Shown here piece after piece: positions 25,150 to 36,300 of a stretch of 64,000 nt of DNA (position 1 is the stretch's first letter; every line of letters starts with the position of its first letter). The position numbers and the translations under genes were made by a program. The notes beneath the pieces were generated by a model, which searched no databases, was not told where the DNA came from, and worked only from the letters and a program-made list of their open reading frames with translations. This DNA is from Chaunax sp. Z400 (taxonomy: Eukaryota > Chordata > Actinopteri > Lophiiformes > Chaunacidae): positions 9,472,018 to 9,536,017 of the forward strand of contig CM075197.1 in the NCBI GenBank assembly GCA_037577475.1, written 5' to 3'.

Positions 25150-25159
25150 GTTACATATA
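25150..25159 (-). promoter_or_regulatory. D-box-like site in the promoter or 5' end of the first NFIL3 gene
   Basis: GTTACATATA; its complement TATATGTAAC keeps the 3' half TATGTAAC of the NFIL3/PAR-bZIP consensus (8 of 10). It sits about 200 bases before the putative exon 1 donor. A second reading is a weak TATA-like element (acatata). Confidence 0.3.
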
Positions 25160-25199
25160 GGAGCTGCGGTATTCCAAGTGGAGCACAGAGGAGGTGCGC

Positions 25200-25361
25200 A
25201 GCGCCGACGGTAATATTAAGTAACAGCGCGGAGCGGATCTGCAGCGTCAAAACAACGGAGGGAGACGGAGAAAAGCGCTTCTTCCTGAACCTGACAAACA
25301 GACGTTTGGAGAAGCGGAGGACTGACGAGCACTGAAGGAAGACTCTGATTATTGTCCAGAG
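25200..25361 (+). other. Putative non-coding exon 1 of the first NFIL3-family gene
   Basis: A locally GC-richer block with several CpG ends at a donor, CCAGAG|GTAAAA, at 25361/25362. NFIL3 genes typically have an untranslated first exon joined to one coding exon. The intron would run to an acceptor ctactctttag at 26358, 29 bases before the start codon. The 5' boundary given is a guess because no transcription start can be read from sequence. Confidence 0.4.
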
Positions 25362-25724
25362 GTAAAAAATATTTCTTTTTGAAATAGACTTTTCCATATT
25401 TTGAACTGTTTATTTTAAAATCACCATGATGAATATCAGTTCGCTAAATAAAACATGACATATGATGCATTAATATAAGCGCCGATTCTCCTACTTTATA
25501 TCTCAAATAGTCTTTAGTATGTACTTAAAATTACATTTAATTTAACACTTAATATAAGGCTACTTAATGCTACACTCTTTATAGACCCAAATTAAGTTTT
25601 AATTTGTAGATGGTGTGATAACAACTTTCTTCTGTTGCTTCATCTTCATGTTATTGCTCAACATTTTGTCGTTACTAAAACAGCTCAAGTTAAATGAAGT
25701 GTACCAAGGCATAAGTTACAACTT

Positions 25725-25734
25725 GTTACGTAAA
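25725..25734 (+). promoter_or_regulatory. NFIL3/PAR-bZIP D-box in intron 1
   Basis: GTTACGTAAA contains a complete GTTACGTAA core (9 of 10 to RTTAYGTAAY). It lies in the putative first intron, about 660 bases before the coding start. It is a good candidate for repression by NFIL3 proteins and activation by PAR-bZIP factors. Confidence 0.45.
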
Positions 25735-26288
25735 AAGTTTTTATTTGCCTGTCAGTCTAAATTGAAGTCTTAAATACCAGAGATGCTGCTGGGAGTAAGT
25801 TGAGCAGGTTAGCTCAGATATTTAATAGACAGGAGATCATCATGTCAGACATGTGGGTTAGAGCTGATGAAGCAAGTGAAGCATTCAGACAGGAAACCGA
25901 TCAGGATATACTGACTTTAAAAAGATGACAGACTGAGGAACAAGAAACGAAACAGAGAATGAACACAAAATGTCTTCACTACATATTTAATTTATTGTCT
26001 TAACAGATTGTGCACATTACTATTTGGACATTTTTTGTTGTGACCCATTTATTTAATGTTGTATTTAAAAGGGATTTCTGTGTGTAGTAAATCAAAAAGT
26101 CTATTATGGCTGGTTTGCTCTGTGTTGACAACACACATTGTCCCGCATCGAGAACGTAATGAGGCTGGCAAGGTTATGGGACAAGTTGCTCCAGTTCTAT
26201 TGGACAGATGTAACGGGGTTACATAATATTGTGTTGTAATGGCTCTTGCGTAACCTTCTAAATCCCTCTTCTACTTCCGTCACTCTGG

Positions 26289-26302
26289 TCACTAGGTGGC
26301 AC
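26289..26302 (+). promoter_or_regulatory. CTCF-like motif near the first NFIL3 coding exon
   Basis: TCACTAGGTGGCAC matches CCASYAGRKGGCRS at 13 of 14 positions. It lies just before the proposed intron 1 acceptor. Confidence 0.4.
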
Positions 26303-26387
26303 TGTTGCTGCATCCTGAGAGTCCAGCGACCACTGCACCACACAGCACTACTCTTTAGAGTGAGGAAAGACTCCTCTGACTGGTGTG

Positions 26388-27566
26388 ATGTTTGAGGAGG
26401 AGTCCCAGCAGATGAGGGGGCAGCAGGACATGGCGGTGCTCCACGCTTTGGAGTCACATTCAACAGTGACTCCAAGTGGAGGAGGAGTAGGTGCCATGTC
26501 CTTCACAGACGAAGCTGTTTCCATCCTGACCTCCAGCAGCCTGTTGGCACGCTCCCTGCTGGGTCACACGTCTGCTGTCAAACGCAAAGAGAGCCCTTCT
26601 TCCATCATCCGACGCAAACGTGAGTTCATCCCTCTTGACAAGAAGGATGAGGGCTACTGGGACAAGAGGAGGAAGAACAACGAGGCAGCCAAGCGCTCAC
26701 GGGAGAAGCGGCGTGTGAACGATATGGTCCTTGAGAGCCGCGTTCTGGCTCTACTGGAGGAAAATGCCCGTCTCAGGGCGGAGTTGTTGGCTCTGAAGTT
26801 TCGCTTTGGCCTGGTCAAAGACCCCTCCAATACCCCTATTCTGCCCCTCACAACAGGTCCTCACCAGACCTCTCAAACCATGACTCCTCACTACTATCTC
26901 CACAGAGGGGATGGAGGCCTCCCCACCTCCTCAACCTCACACCCCAACAACCCAACAAGCCAGGTGAGCAGCAGGGGCTCCAGGGAGGCTGGGAACCTGT
27001 CGGAGGACTCAGGGTTCTCTACGCCAGGTGGTTCCAGTGTAGGCAGTCCGATCTTCTTCGAGGACCGGCTGAGCGACCATGGCAAGTCATCACCACACAG
27101 AGCGGAGGAGCTGGGCTACGACCTCCACCACTCACTGTCTCCTCCTCCACCACTCAGTGCAGGGAAAGTAGACCAAGCTGATGCGATGAGAAACCTTCCT
27201 CACAAGCTACGTTTCAAGACTCCTGGCAACGGAGACATTGCTGATGCTGGAGGGGACAACGGCGCTAGACGCAGCCCAGTGCTACCCATGGCAGGGCAGG
27301 AAGGCCCGAGAGAGGCGCCTAAAGGACACTGCACTGATTCCTGGCTCCAACTGGTGGAGGGGGAGGAACGCCGGAGAGGGAGACAGTCTCCTCAATACTA
27401 TGCCTCAGCTCCTGGTTGTAGCCTCCAGCCTCCTACGACGCAGCAAATGGAGGTCCAGTACAAGCATGAGAACACTCACCTGAAGTCTCAGCTCAACTCT
27501 CTGAGTGAAGAGGTGGCTCAGCTGAAGAAGCTTTTCACAGAGCAGCTCCTGGCAAAAGTCAACTAA
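26388..27566 (+). CDS. NFIL3-family bZIP repressor, upstream paralogue
   Basis: A 392-residue nuclear DNA-binding protein expected to bind D-box sites as a dimer. Residues about 76-110 form the NFIL3-type extended basic region (RRKREFIP, then YWDKRRKNNEAAKRSREKRR). The zipper follows with Leu at 115, 122, 129 and 136 in exact heptads and ends FRFGL. The middle is Ser/Pro/Gly-rich with a DSGFST box (207-212). LPHKLR is at about 270-275. The last 39 residues form a second coiled coil (HLKSQLNSLSEEVAQLKKLF), which I recall as resembling the end of mammalian NFIL3. The real start is ATG 26388; the codon before it is GTG. The frame has no introns, as in NFIL3. It lies 12 kb before nfil3 in the same orientation, a tandem paralogue. 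Names such as nfil3-5 or nfil3-like are used for such fish genes; I cannot choose among them. Confidence 0.93.
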   Translation: MFEEESQQMRGQQDMAVLHALESHSTVTPSGGGVGAMSFTDEAVSILTSSSLLARSLLGHTSAVKRKESPSSIIRRKREFIPLDKKDEGYWDKRRKNNEAAKRSREKRRVNDMVLESRVLALLEENARLRAELLALKFRFGLVKDPSNTPILPLTTGPHQTSQTMTPHYYLHRGDGGLPTSSTSHPNNPTSQVSSRGSREAGNLSEDSGFSTPGGSSVGSPIFFEDRLSDHGKSSPHRAEELGYDLHHSLSPPPPLSAGKVDQADAMRNLPHKLRFKTPGNGDIADAGGDNGARRSPVLPMAGQEGPREAPKGHCTDSWLQLVEGEERRRGRQSPQYYASAPGCSLQPPTTQQMEVQYKHENTHLKSQLNSLSEEVAQLKKLFTEQLLAKVN

Positions 27567-27729
27567 GGACCAGAGCTGTGAGTCAGTCAGAAGTTGCCAA
27601 TGTCTGGTTAGTTATTCTAGACTTTGATGGACACGGTTTTACTGTAAGTGAGCCAATAGGATAGGATAATGCTACTTTTAAGTCAAGCAAACTTTTAACA
27701 ACATGTTTTTGTTTAAAATACTGTATTGT

Positions 27730-27735
27730 AATAAA
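27730..27735 (+). terminator. Proximal poly(A) signal of the first NFIL3 gene
   Basis: AATAAA 164 bases after the stop codon; would give a short 3' UTR. Confidence 0.5.
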
Positions 27736-28343
27736 TGCCTACGAACATTCATTTCTTAACCTGATGTTTACTTAATCCTAGCGCCAATCGATGTTGCTGA
27801 AACAGGGAGTCTTATCTGTGATAGTGTTAGGTGTATAATAGTTTCTCTACTTCATACACTGTGATAACTTAAAAAAAACACAACATAAAACTGTTAGCAT
27901 CACATCATTACAATGCATTAAATGCCTCATTTTGTGAAGAGACAACCGGTTTTGGTGGTTCTGAAGCCGCATAGAACTGGAAGTCAGCCAGCAAGTTGGT
28001 AACACATCAAGAGGGAAAACACAGAGACAGATAGCAAATACACAGTATTGTACAATAAAACTATTAACCATCTAAACCTCCAGTGGTCTTGAAGGCTAAA
28101 TGAAAAACTATTTTAAATCTCACAAAATATGTGTTTGACTTGTTTATCATCACTTCTATTGTGTCACACGGTCAAAGAGCTCCATTTAAACACTGTAATA
28201 TTCACTGTTTTGGTTTTTCACATCTCACTTCAGTCTGTGTTCATCCTCTGTTTGAATACATTACATTACTATCATGTTACTTGTACTGAGGTGATGCCTA
28301 AAATCTAATGTCTGTTGTCTTTCTGTACATTTTTCATATGAAA

Positions 28344-28349
28344 AATAAA
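28344..28349 (+). terminator. Distal poly(A) signal of the first NFIL3 gene
   Basis: AATAAA about 780 bases after the stop, followed within 30 bases by GT-rich sequence (cacggtggtgagttg), the better downstream context of the two. It would give a 3' UTR of about 800 bases. Confidence 0.5.
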
Positions 28350-28404
28350 CACATTTGATGGATTTAACATCACGGTGGTGAGTTGATTTTTACTTGAGGA
28401 AACC

Positions 28405-28740
28405 TTAACGGGGAACTCCACCATTTTATACACACACAGTTGAATCTTATGAGCCAGGCTTCAGTAGCTCTGGTAGGAGCATTATCGAGGTCAACATAAC
28501 GAATGTGGTGAGATGCTACATTTGAAAGAAGTGGATATTTAGGAGGCAATGGGCATCCAATCAGAGGTGCTGCTGAGTTGCATTTTGGAAAGTGTAGTCT
28601 ATTGGCTCAAGAGTAAAGTGAGGGAGTTTCGGCCCCATCTTTCTTACCGATATTTAGGAGGTACAATAATAAATCACTTCCCCCCTGTAAACACCTGCAA
28701 ATGGAACAATGATAAACTATTATATAACAAAGGGTTTTAA
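28405..28740 (+). repeat. Dispersed teleost repeat relic
   Basis: Begins with 'aacggggaactccaccatttta' (split here by small changes) and includes 'gagttgcattttggaaagtgtagt'. These resemble the start and middle of a common fish repeat. The short open frame inside is not a gene. Confidence 0.45.
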
Positions 28741-29329
28741 ATAACATATAGCAATGAAACTAAATTTAGAGTGAAGGGAACATGGAGCATGGATGGGGGT
28801 GTTAGAAAGAGATTACATTAGAAAGAGAGATATACTATAGAATGAATAACATGTTTAACACCAAGTCTCCCTCAACACTCCTTCCCCCTATAACAGATCA
28901 TGAGGGAATAAGTGGAAGAGAACATGAGAAGGTAAGGCTTGGCTGACAAGTGCTGACAAATGCAAGGAGTTGCCCACGTGGCAGGTGTGTCTGCCACAGG
29001 CTCTGAGTGCGGCAAGACATTCTGACAACCAGACAAAGACCGCGACAATAGGTGTGTCTGCTACTGCTCAACAGTTCTACCATAAAAACGTCAAAACATG
29101 AGAGCTTTAATTATAGCAGCTGGAGGGAAATATGACAGTAAGGAATGAAAGGCTTTAAGTCAATGATGCCACATTCAGTCACAGTCAAAGAAGATGATTA
29201 TTATTGTTGTAATGTGGGTATTGACATTACTCATATATAGTGTCATAGTGCCCCAAATATAATAAAATTTCACATCATCTCTAAAAGTGTTGCCATTGAA
29301 TTTGAAATAAAAGTCATGTAACTTTGAAG

Positions 29330-29343
29330 TCAGCAGGGGGCAG
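29330..29343 (+). promoter_or_regulatory. CTCF-like motif between the NFIL3 genes
   Basis: TCAGCAGGGGGCAG matches CCASYAGRKGGCRS at 12-13 of 14 positions. Position between the paralogues would suit an insulator. Confidence 0.35.
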
Positions 29344-32289
29344 CAAAGACAACCCCTTCATCATCACTATGGAGTCCCTGTTTGCGTCTGTTTCACTACC
29401 TACCATAAGGTAATGATGCTTTGGATCCCTGCAATTTCTCTTGTTCCTGCAGGTTAGCAAGTTAGTTGGCATGGAGATGAGTTATACTTAAATCCAGCAG
29501 CAAAGCACGTGGATTTTTCATGTGAGCATGCAGACAATAATGTGTAGAACGTGATGCTCAAATATAAAAAGGTTGATTGAATTAAAAAAAAAAGAATATT
29601 CAATCCAATGCATATGACATAATTTCAGGATTTTCATATAAGAAATCCTGAAACAATGTATTCATAATGTGTCTTCATTATTTTATTCATGCTCATCTGC
29701 TTATGGAAAAAAAAGCTAAAGCTAAAAGCTAAAAAAAATTTAGCTTTTCACATCAAATACTATAATTAGATGAAATGTGTGCGGCTCCTGAGGAATTTAG
29801 AAATGTAAACACTAATTCTGACAATTCTTCCAAAAAAGAAAAGCAATGTTTTGCAGGTATAAATAAACTGTGAGTAAATTGGGAAAAGCTGTGCTGAACA
29901 GACAGATGATAAGGTAGGGGTGAGGCAGAGAGATTGATTTAATGAATCTACTGCAATGTGCTGCTGTTACAGTACCGTCCTCCCTCATCCATGCATCCAT
30001 CAAAAAAACGCAACCTCCACAACCCCCTCCCCCCCTTATGTTACCCCCTTTTTTTTTCATTGAAAGGATAAAGCCTGTTGCTAGGCAGGCAGTGCGACAG
30101 TTGCCATGGGAACAATTTCAGACATAGCTGTAAGGGGGGAAAATGTTGGGCTGGGTGGGGGTAAGGATGGGGTGCAAAAAGAGAGATTGATGCGGTGAGA
30201 GAGAGTGTTTCTTTATGGGGGGAGGGGATCCAAGTTCACGGTCAGAGCCTGTGCTTTTTCAGTGCTGTTTGTCTCCTCTGGCTGAAGGAGGAAACAAAGA
30301 GGCTCAAAGGAACGGTGATTCATATTTGGTTCAAATTTGAAGAACCAGATTTGGGGTTACCCTCTGTTGATGCAGTGTCACAGGATAAAGGTATGAAGTG
30401 GATACTGATAATAAAAAAGATGGTTGCAGCAACTTCACCAATCTGAACTAATCTATAGGCTTTAACAGCATCTAGATAAGATCTGTAAAGCATAATAGCA
30501 GATCAGAAACATGCAAAAAAAAAAAAAGATGTCACTTTGCATAATAGAGACAGACACCTCTTGAGTTTAATGAACCGACTAGAGCACAAGAACAAATAAT
30601 TACTGCAGAATAAAAGGTGAAAAATCCTTAACACCCTTCAAGGACACAAAACAATCCAATTCTACAGAATAATGGCTGCAATTAATGCACCATAAATACA
30701 AGTGTTACTGGAACACGCTTAACTGTGGAAGATGCTCGCATATTGTGAAACAGGATCATTTTGAAAATCAAGGACAAAAGGTTTCTGAACATACTATCAC
30801 ACTTACACAATCTCCATTCACTTTCAATCAAAAAATAGCACAGCCTTGATGATAAAAGGAGATAATGAATGAACACATCCGCAGCAGACGTCAGCCTTCA
30901 AGGCATCCATTCAGGCCCGTTTTTTTGTTTCCAGCTTAAATCACCATGTGGATAATGCACTGTGCCACATATTTACTGAGACATTAAGCAGGCCTTCGCC
31001 ATCTGGAGCAAAGATGAGACGAAGATGCCTATTGTATGTTTCAAAGGCAATCCAAACTGCGCACTTGCAAATAGCTAAATGCATGCTCAACTTAAATGCT
31101 GCTTTCCTCCGTGCAACATAATTGGAGCTGCCCAAATATGCCAGTGTGATACATACCTATTCAACTGTTGAGACAGGACAGACATTAACAAAACAGCTGA
31201 ACTCCCCTGCTCTTTGTGTGTCTCTTCTATGCTTCACGCCTACCAGCATGACACACACATCCCTGCTTGTGATTAAAATTACTCCACACACAATGTCCTT
31301 CACTTATGCAATATGTTTTGGCTATAGAGGAGCTTTTTTTTAACTAGCTAATTCAACATGGTGTGGCTAATTGCAACAATACAATGAGAGCCAGGCGAGC
31401 TTCTGTAACTACTGAGCATAACATTTCCACCTCATGCCCTTGCAACAAAGACAATAGTGTCTGTGGTTTCTTCCAGTCTGCTGGAGTCCCAGTAGTTGAA
31501 AAGACAAGAAGTCTTTAGGGAGTGGTAACACAGAAAGTTGGCGCATTAGTGCTGTGATTAGTGGCCTTGGGGCGGGAGGTGATAAGGTGATATAAACCTC
31601 CCACTCAAACATGTATGTAGATGTTAAAGGTTCCGATCCCTTCTACTATATAGATCTACTCTTCTAGTATCTGTGGGAAATATTATGCTTTCACACCACC
31701 ACATTTGTCTGCATATTTTGCTGATTGTGTCCATGTGTTATGGAGGTTTTTTAAACAAGTTGATTTAATTTAAATACAGGTTGCATTTATTCATTTTTAA
31801 ATTATCACCAATATGTAATTCAAGTAGAAAATGCCCAAAATGTCTGCTTTTATTGTCATCATTATTTATTTATTATTATTTATATTATTTTATAATTATC
31901 GCTGATGCCTTATTTTATTAGGTGTATTTTAATGACATGGTAAGATAAGGTGGGGTTATTTTTATTAGTGTGTATTTTATATTTGCCTGTTGGTTAATCT
32001 GTAACGATAAATCATATAATATCATTTTTTAATGCTAAATCATTGTTTGGATGTTTATTATGTTACTTACGTTAATTGATCATTTTGGCTGTCAGACTAA
32101 TAAATTGGGGGGGAAAGCTACGAAAGCTTCCTCTGAAATGTAGCGGGGTAGAAGCACACAAACACACACACACACACAAAAAAACCTCAAGGAAACTGCA
32201 GGTCCAGGATTTCACTTGGTCAATTAAGCATTAATTTGACTTTTGGGGACCTACAGTACATTTTGCCTTCTTGACAAGAGTTTGATGAG

Positions 32290-32420
32290 AAGATCAGAGG
32301 TAGTAAAAGTATATAAATTCTTTACTCAAGTATTTCTTGTGTAAAAAAGACTCTGGTAAAAGAGGATGTATTGATTGATGAAGTGCAGGCTCTGAAATAT
32401 ACTCAACGTATAGAAGTATA
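32290..32420 (-). repeat. Dispersed teleost repeat relic (inverted copy)
   Basis: 'ggtagtaaaagtatataaattctttactcaagta' (read in two parts) and 'actctggtaaaagagg' fit the same repeat type as 21415-21720, in the other orientation. Confidence 0.4.
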
Positions 32421-33076
32421 AAGTATCCTTTGAAAGATACTGGCTGTTTTTTGTTTTTTTTAAATCCACATACAAGCATCTCTAAAACTCATCGATTAAT
32501 TGTTTAGTGTCTTAAGAAAGAAAGAAATGTAAAAAGAGCTTTTTTCAAACTTTATGAAGCCTTTATGCTAACCTAAGATAACCAGCTGATGACTATAGTG
32601 GCTTATAAATATAATGGCTTCATACTGTACAGACAAGAGTGGTAGGCCCATCAATCTTCTCATCTAATTCTGTGCAACATAGAAAACAAATATTTCCCAA
32701 AGTGTTGAGCTGCTCCTATAATAACTGAAAGCATAATAATAGCTAAATAAAAGCCCAGGGGTCTGTAAAGTCTGCACAACGGGTGAGAATCTGCTCTTCC
32801 AGATACTCTGGCTGTGATGCGGTTCTTTTTCTATGTATTTGCTCATGGCTCGTTTCTTTGTGTTTCCACCGCACTGCTTTGTAATGTCAAGTAACCTTGT
32901 TATGGGTAGTATCACAGGGCTATGTCTGACTGGCTCTGGACCTAGTCCCTCCCACGGCGGGCCTTTCTCCTCCCCCTGCATCTCCTCTCCTGCAACAGGA
33001 TTTGGAGGCAATGGGAGAGGGAGGGGGCAGAGCCGAGAGAGAAACAAAAAACGTGACTAGGCACCCAAAGCGTCCT

Positions 33077-33086
33077 GTTATGCAAC
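33077..33086 (+). promoter_or_regulatory. D-box-like site in the nfil3 promoter region
   Basis: GTTATGCAAC matches the NFIL3/PAR-bZIP consensus RTTAYGTAAY at 9 of 10 positions and is also an acceptable C/EBP-type site. It lies about 290 bases before the proposed exon 1 donor, so it is near or in the core promoter. Negative autoregulation by NFIL3 would use such a site. Confidence 0.4.
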
Positions 33087-33372
33087 AACTGACCTACTAA
33101 CATACATTTAGAGACTCTGAGAGAGAAGCACCGAGAGAGACGGAAACGCACATACAGGGAGGGAGAGAGAGAGAGAAAGAGAGAGAGAATCGGAATATGA
33201 CTTGAAAACAAGCGCCACTGTGTTCACACTCTTGCATATAGGCCTACCCGCACTAATCGGAGAGCTGGTGTTTCGAAAGTGACGGTGTGTGTGCGGAGCA
33301 GCCGATGCGCAAGGCGGATAACTGTACAGGAAGATTTTTACCCTCTGCTCATCCTGTCATCTCAGACCAAAG
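33087..33372 (+). other. Putative promoter and non-coding exon 1 of nfil3
   Basis: GA-rich (33147-33189) then CpG-bearing sequence leading to a donor CCAAAG|GTGAGC at 33372/33373. An alternative first exon could end at GACAG|GTGAGG (34164/34165). A third promoter-like block with a CCAATTGG element lies at about 35100-35300. Only the last of the exon ends would join the acceptor at 39254. Without transcripts the start site and the choice among these are open. Confidence 0.4.
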
Positions 33373-36300
33373 GTGAGCTACAACTAGTATTTATAACACA
33401 TGTCTATAATTAATAATGTGTGAAAGTTGGATCTGATACACAGGCTCCTCTGGGCATGATTGCGTTTTTCGTAACTCATGAGGGTTTGTTTTGGTGCTTA
33501 TGTGCGCATCTTCTCAATGTCAAAGTGAGGCTGTTTCCCCCTCTGGAGACTAGTGGGGGGGTCTGTGTGTGTTTCTGTGTATGTCAGGAGGGGGGAGGGA
33601 GTGGGGGGGATGGCCAGAGGTTAAGGGATTCCTTCAGAAAAAGGTTCAAGGAGGAGCAGGACCACAGTTGTAGTGAGACCGGGTCAACACATCCGCCCTG
33701 TTTTTTTGTGGTTTTTTTGGTGTGGATGACACACAAACACAAACACAATTATTGATATTATATAATATTATTTTTATTATTATAAAGAGAATATGATGTG
33801 CGTAATGTTCAGTTATGTTTATACTCGGCTTCGTCCAGGTTAGGCTATAGTCCATGCAGACAACTGGAAACATCCCATGTAGACACAGAGAACACACTTC
33901 TCTCTGTCACGTGTAGCAGCTCTTTGTAAAGGTTAACGCGGCTGTACAGCCCTCCGGGTTAACCCCTTAGTAGGCTGCAGTCTGAAGGAGCGCAACGCAA
34001 TCCTGCGCACACAGGCATGTTCATTCGTCCTGGATACATGTGGACGCCTCGGTTTTATGCGTTTAGCGGTGTTGTACAAGCTCAGCGTGGACCAGTGTGA
34101 GCCCAAAACAGAAAAGGATGAAGAATGGTGAAGTACAGGCTCTGATGAGCGCAGCCGCTGACAGGTGAGGTGTGGATCTAGAACATCTGGATCAAATGTG
34201 GGTCAGATGTGTTCCTGTTCGCCTGAGCAGCTTAGTTGGCCTTACTAATAATACTAAAGCAACATGTTTTATAGCACAGAAGATGAAAATGTGTAGATTG
34301 TTTGTTGAGTCGCGACTATTTTTGAGACAGTGGGTGAATTACGGATCGAGTCTCCTCGGATGACTGAGGATCCGATTAAATATGCATGAAGACGTTTTGT
34401 CAGACAGGGCAACAAAGGAGGCATGTGGGGTAACATATTTCTCCTAATGTGTTGCTGCGCGAATGAAACGTGTTTTTAATGTATTTATTTTTGCTTTGCG
34501 CTCAATCTATTTCATGTTGCACCAAACAATACATTACGACCTATTAATGGACTAAAGCGGCTGTAAAAAAAAAAAAAAAAAAAAACTACGTTTGGCTACA
34601 GTGCAGATCTGGTATGTAGTGGTGTGAACTGCTTTTATTGCAGGCAGATGACAAAGACGGGATATTTTATTCACTAGTTAAATTTTGTTTTGAAATAGAA
34701 AATGAATGTCTGTTTAATTTTTCCACACCGGCCTTGTAGTTTATACGCTGCACGTGGGCAGCATTGTCACCCCTTTCCGCAAGACTTTACCATACATTTA
34801 ATAACAGTTTATATTCTTAGAATTCACTCATAACTGCCGTGTGAACAAGACTTTTGACTGTGTGAATGATTTCCGATTTTCTTGTGAAAATGTCCAGGAC
34901 AGCAGGGACAGCTCAGGGAAGTGAAGCATGGCTGTGAGCATTTTACGCATTGTAAGGTTGTGCGTGTGCCGCATCTGTAGCTGAATGAGACGAGGCAAAC
35001 ATTGCATAGGTTATGCGGGTTGCATAACGGATGAATTAAATAATTAAACTGGATTAAAGTACGGTGTTGATTATGCAATGGTTGGAGACCCATAGTCTGT
35101 GTCTACGCAGCGCTGCGCTTTGCAGCGGAGCGTCCGCTGCCAATTGGTTGGCGCTCACAGTGGGTCTTTATGCCAGCTATGAATGTAGGTCACATTAGTC
35201 CTGTGGGAGGGGGTGCTGTGGCGCACTGACTAGAGAGGCGGAATCTAAACCACACCAAAATAAATCCAAGCCCCGCCATTACAAAGAAACGAGGCAAGCA
35301 AGCAACTATAGAAGATTGACACACTGATCTGAGTCCTGCCTGACCTCATTAAAAATCATTTCATTTATCTGAACTTCAACAATTTTTTGGGGGAAAAAAA
35401 CAACTCCACACCTTGTTTTTGAAGCCTACTGTATCTCTGATATGAACTGCTGTGACAACTGGTTATTTAGGTTTGATGAAGCCCTTGCCTGTCTTAAGCC
35501 TTAAACCTGGTAGCTCATGGTCTGGAGTCTCCAGTCTGTCCTACTTTGTGGCCTCTCGACTTTCTCAAGTTTTCCAGACACATGTAAGATGATAAAAGAT
35601 GAGGGCCGTGCTTTGTTATTGTGCTGTGGTTAGGGGCCAGCACAGAAGCGAATTACAACATTTAGTAGGCCACGGAAGCACATGTGACTGGTGCAACACA
35701 TGGACTGAGTCTTTTTTTCCCCCTTTTCCAGTGAAGGGTTACAAGGCAATGTGTTCATGGAACAAGGATCTTGGATAGGACTCCGCCTTGCTGGCATACT
35801 GCCCAATTTCTCAGGCGCCCCTGCACTCTACTGATTTTCTTAGTAAGACAGTCAGCCCCCAGACTTGGAATTCAAACATACCCCACCCATGACCCCCAGC
35901 TTTGCACCGCGTGCCTTAGATTGCATTCTTCCCATGGGGGAGCAGCAGTTTCATCATTCCCAGTTTTCTCTGAAGCATGAGCCCCCCCGCCCTCTCCTTT
36001 TTATTTTAGACCTGCTCCCATTTCCTGAAACTCTCCACAGAAACACGTGCAGGGGTTTGAACCCAGTCCACTTTTTCCACAGCTCATTGCCACATTTAGA
36101 CTCATGGCATGGGCCCTGTGGTTGTGTCGAGTACTTGCAACTCAGGATCTTTTACTGTGCTATCATTCCACAAGTGCCACAGAGACCAAGTGATGACACG
36201 TGAAGAATACATGATAAATGGTTAGGAGTTATGCAGGTCAGGGAAACGTGATATGTTCGCTTCCTTCAGTGGGATGTATTTATGTATTGGAGCCACCACT

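Larger units (their letters stand above)
28366..33059. other. Spacer between the two NFIL3-family genes
   Basis: About 4.7 kb without a supportable gene. It contains a dispersed repeat (about 28405-28740), a CTCF-like motif (29330-29343), a small inverted repeat (29727-29751), and repeat relics at about 32290-32420 and 32560-32592. Confidence 0.6.

Noticed and set aside
26385..26387. Start of the upstream NFIL3 frame at 26385
   Set aside because: That codon is GTG; the first ATG is 26388, with G at -3, so the protein is 392 residues.
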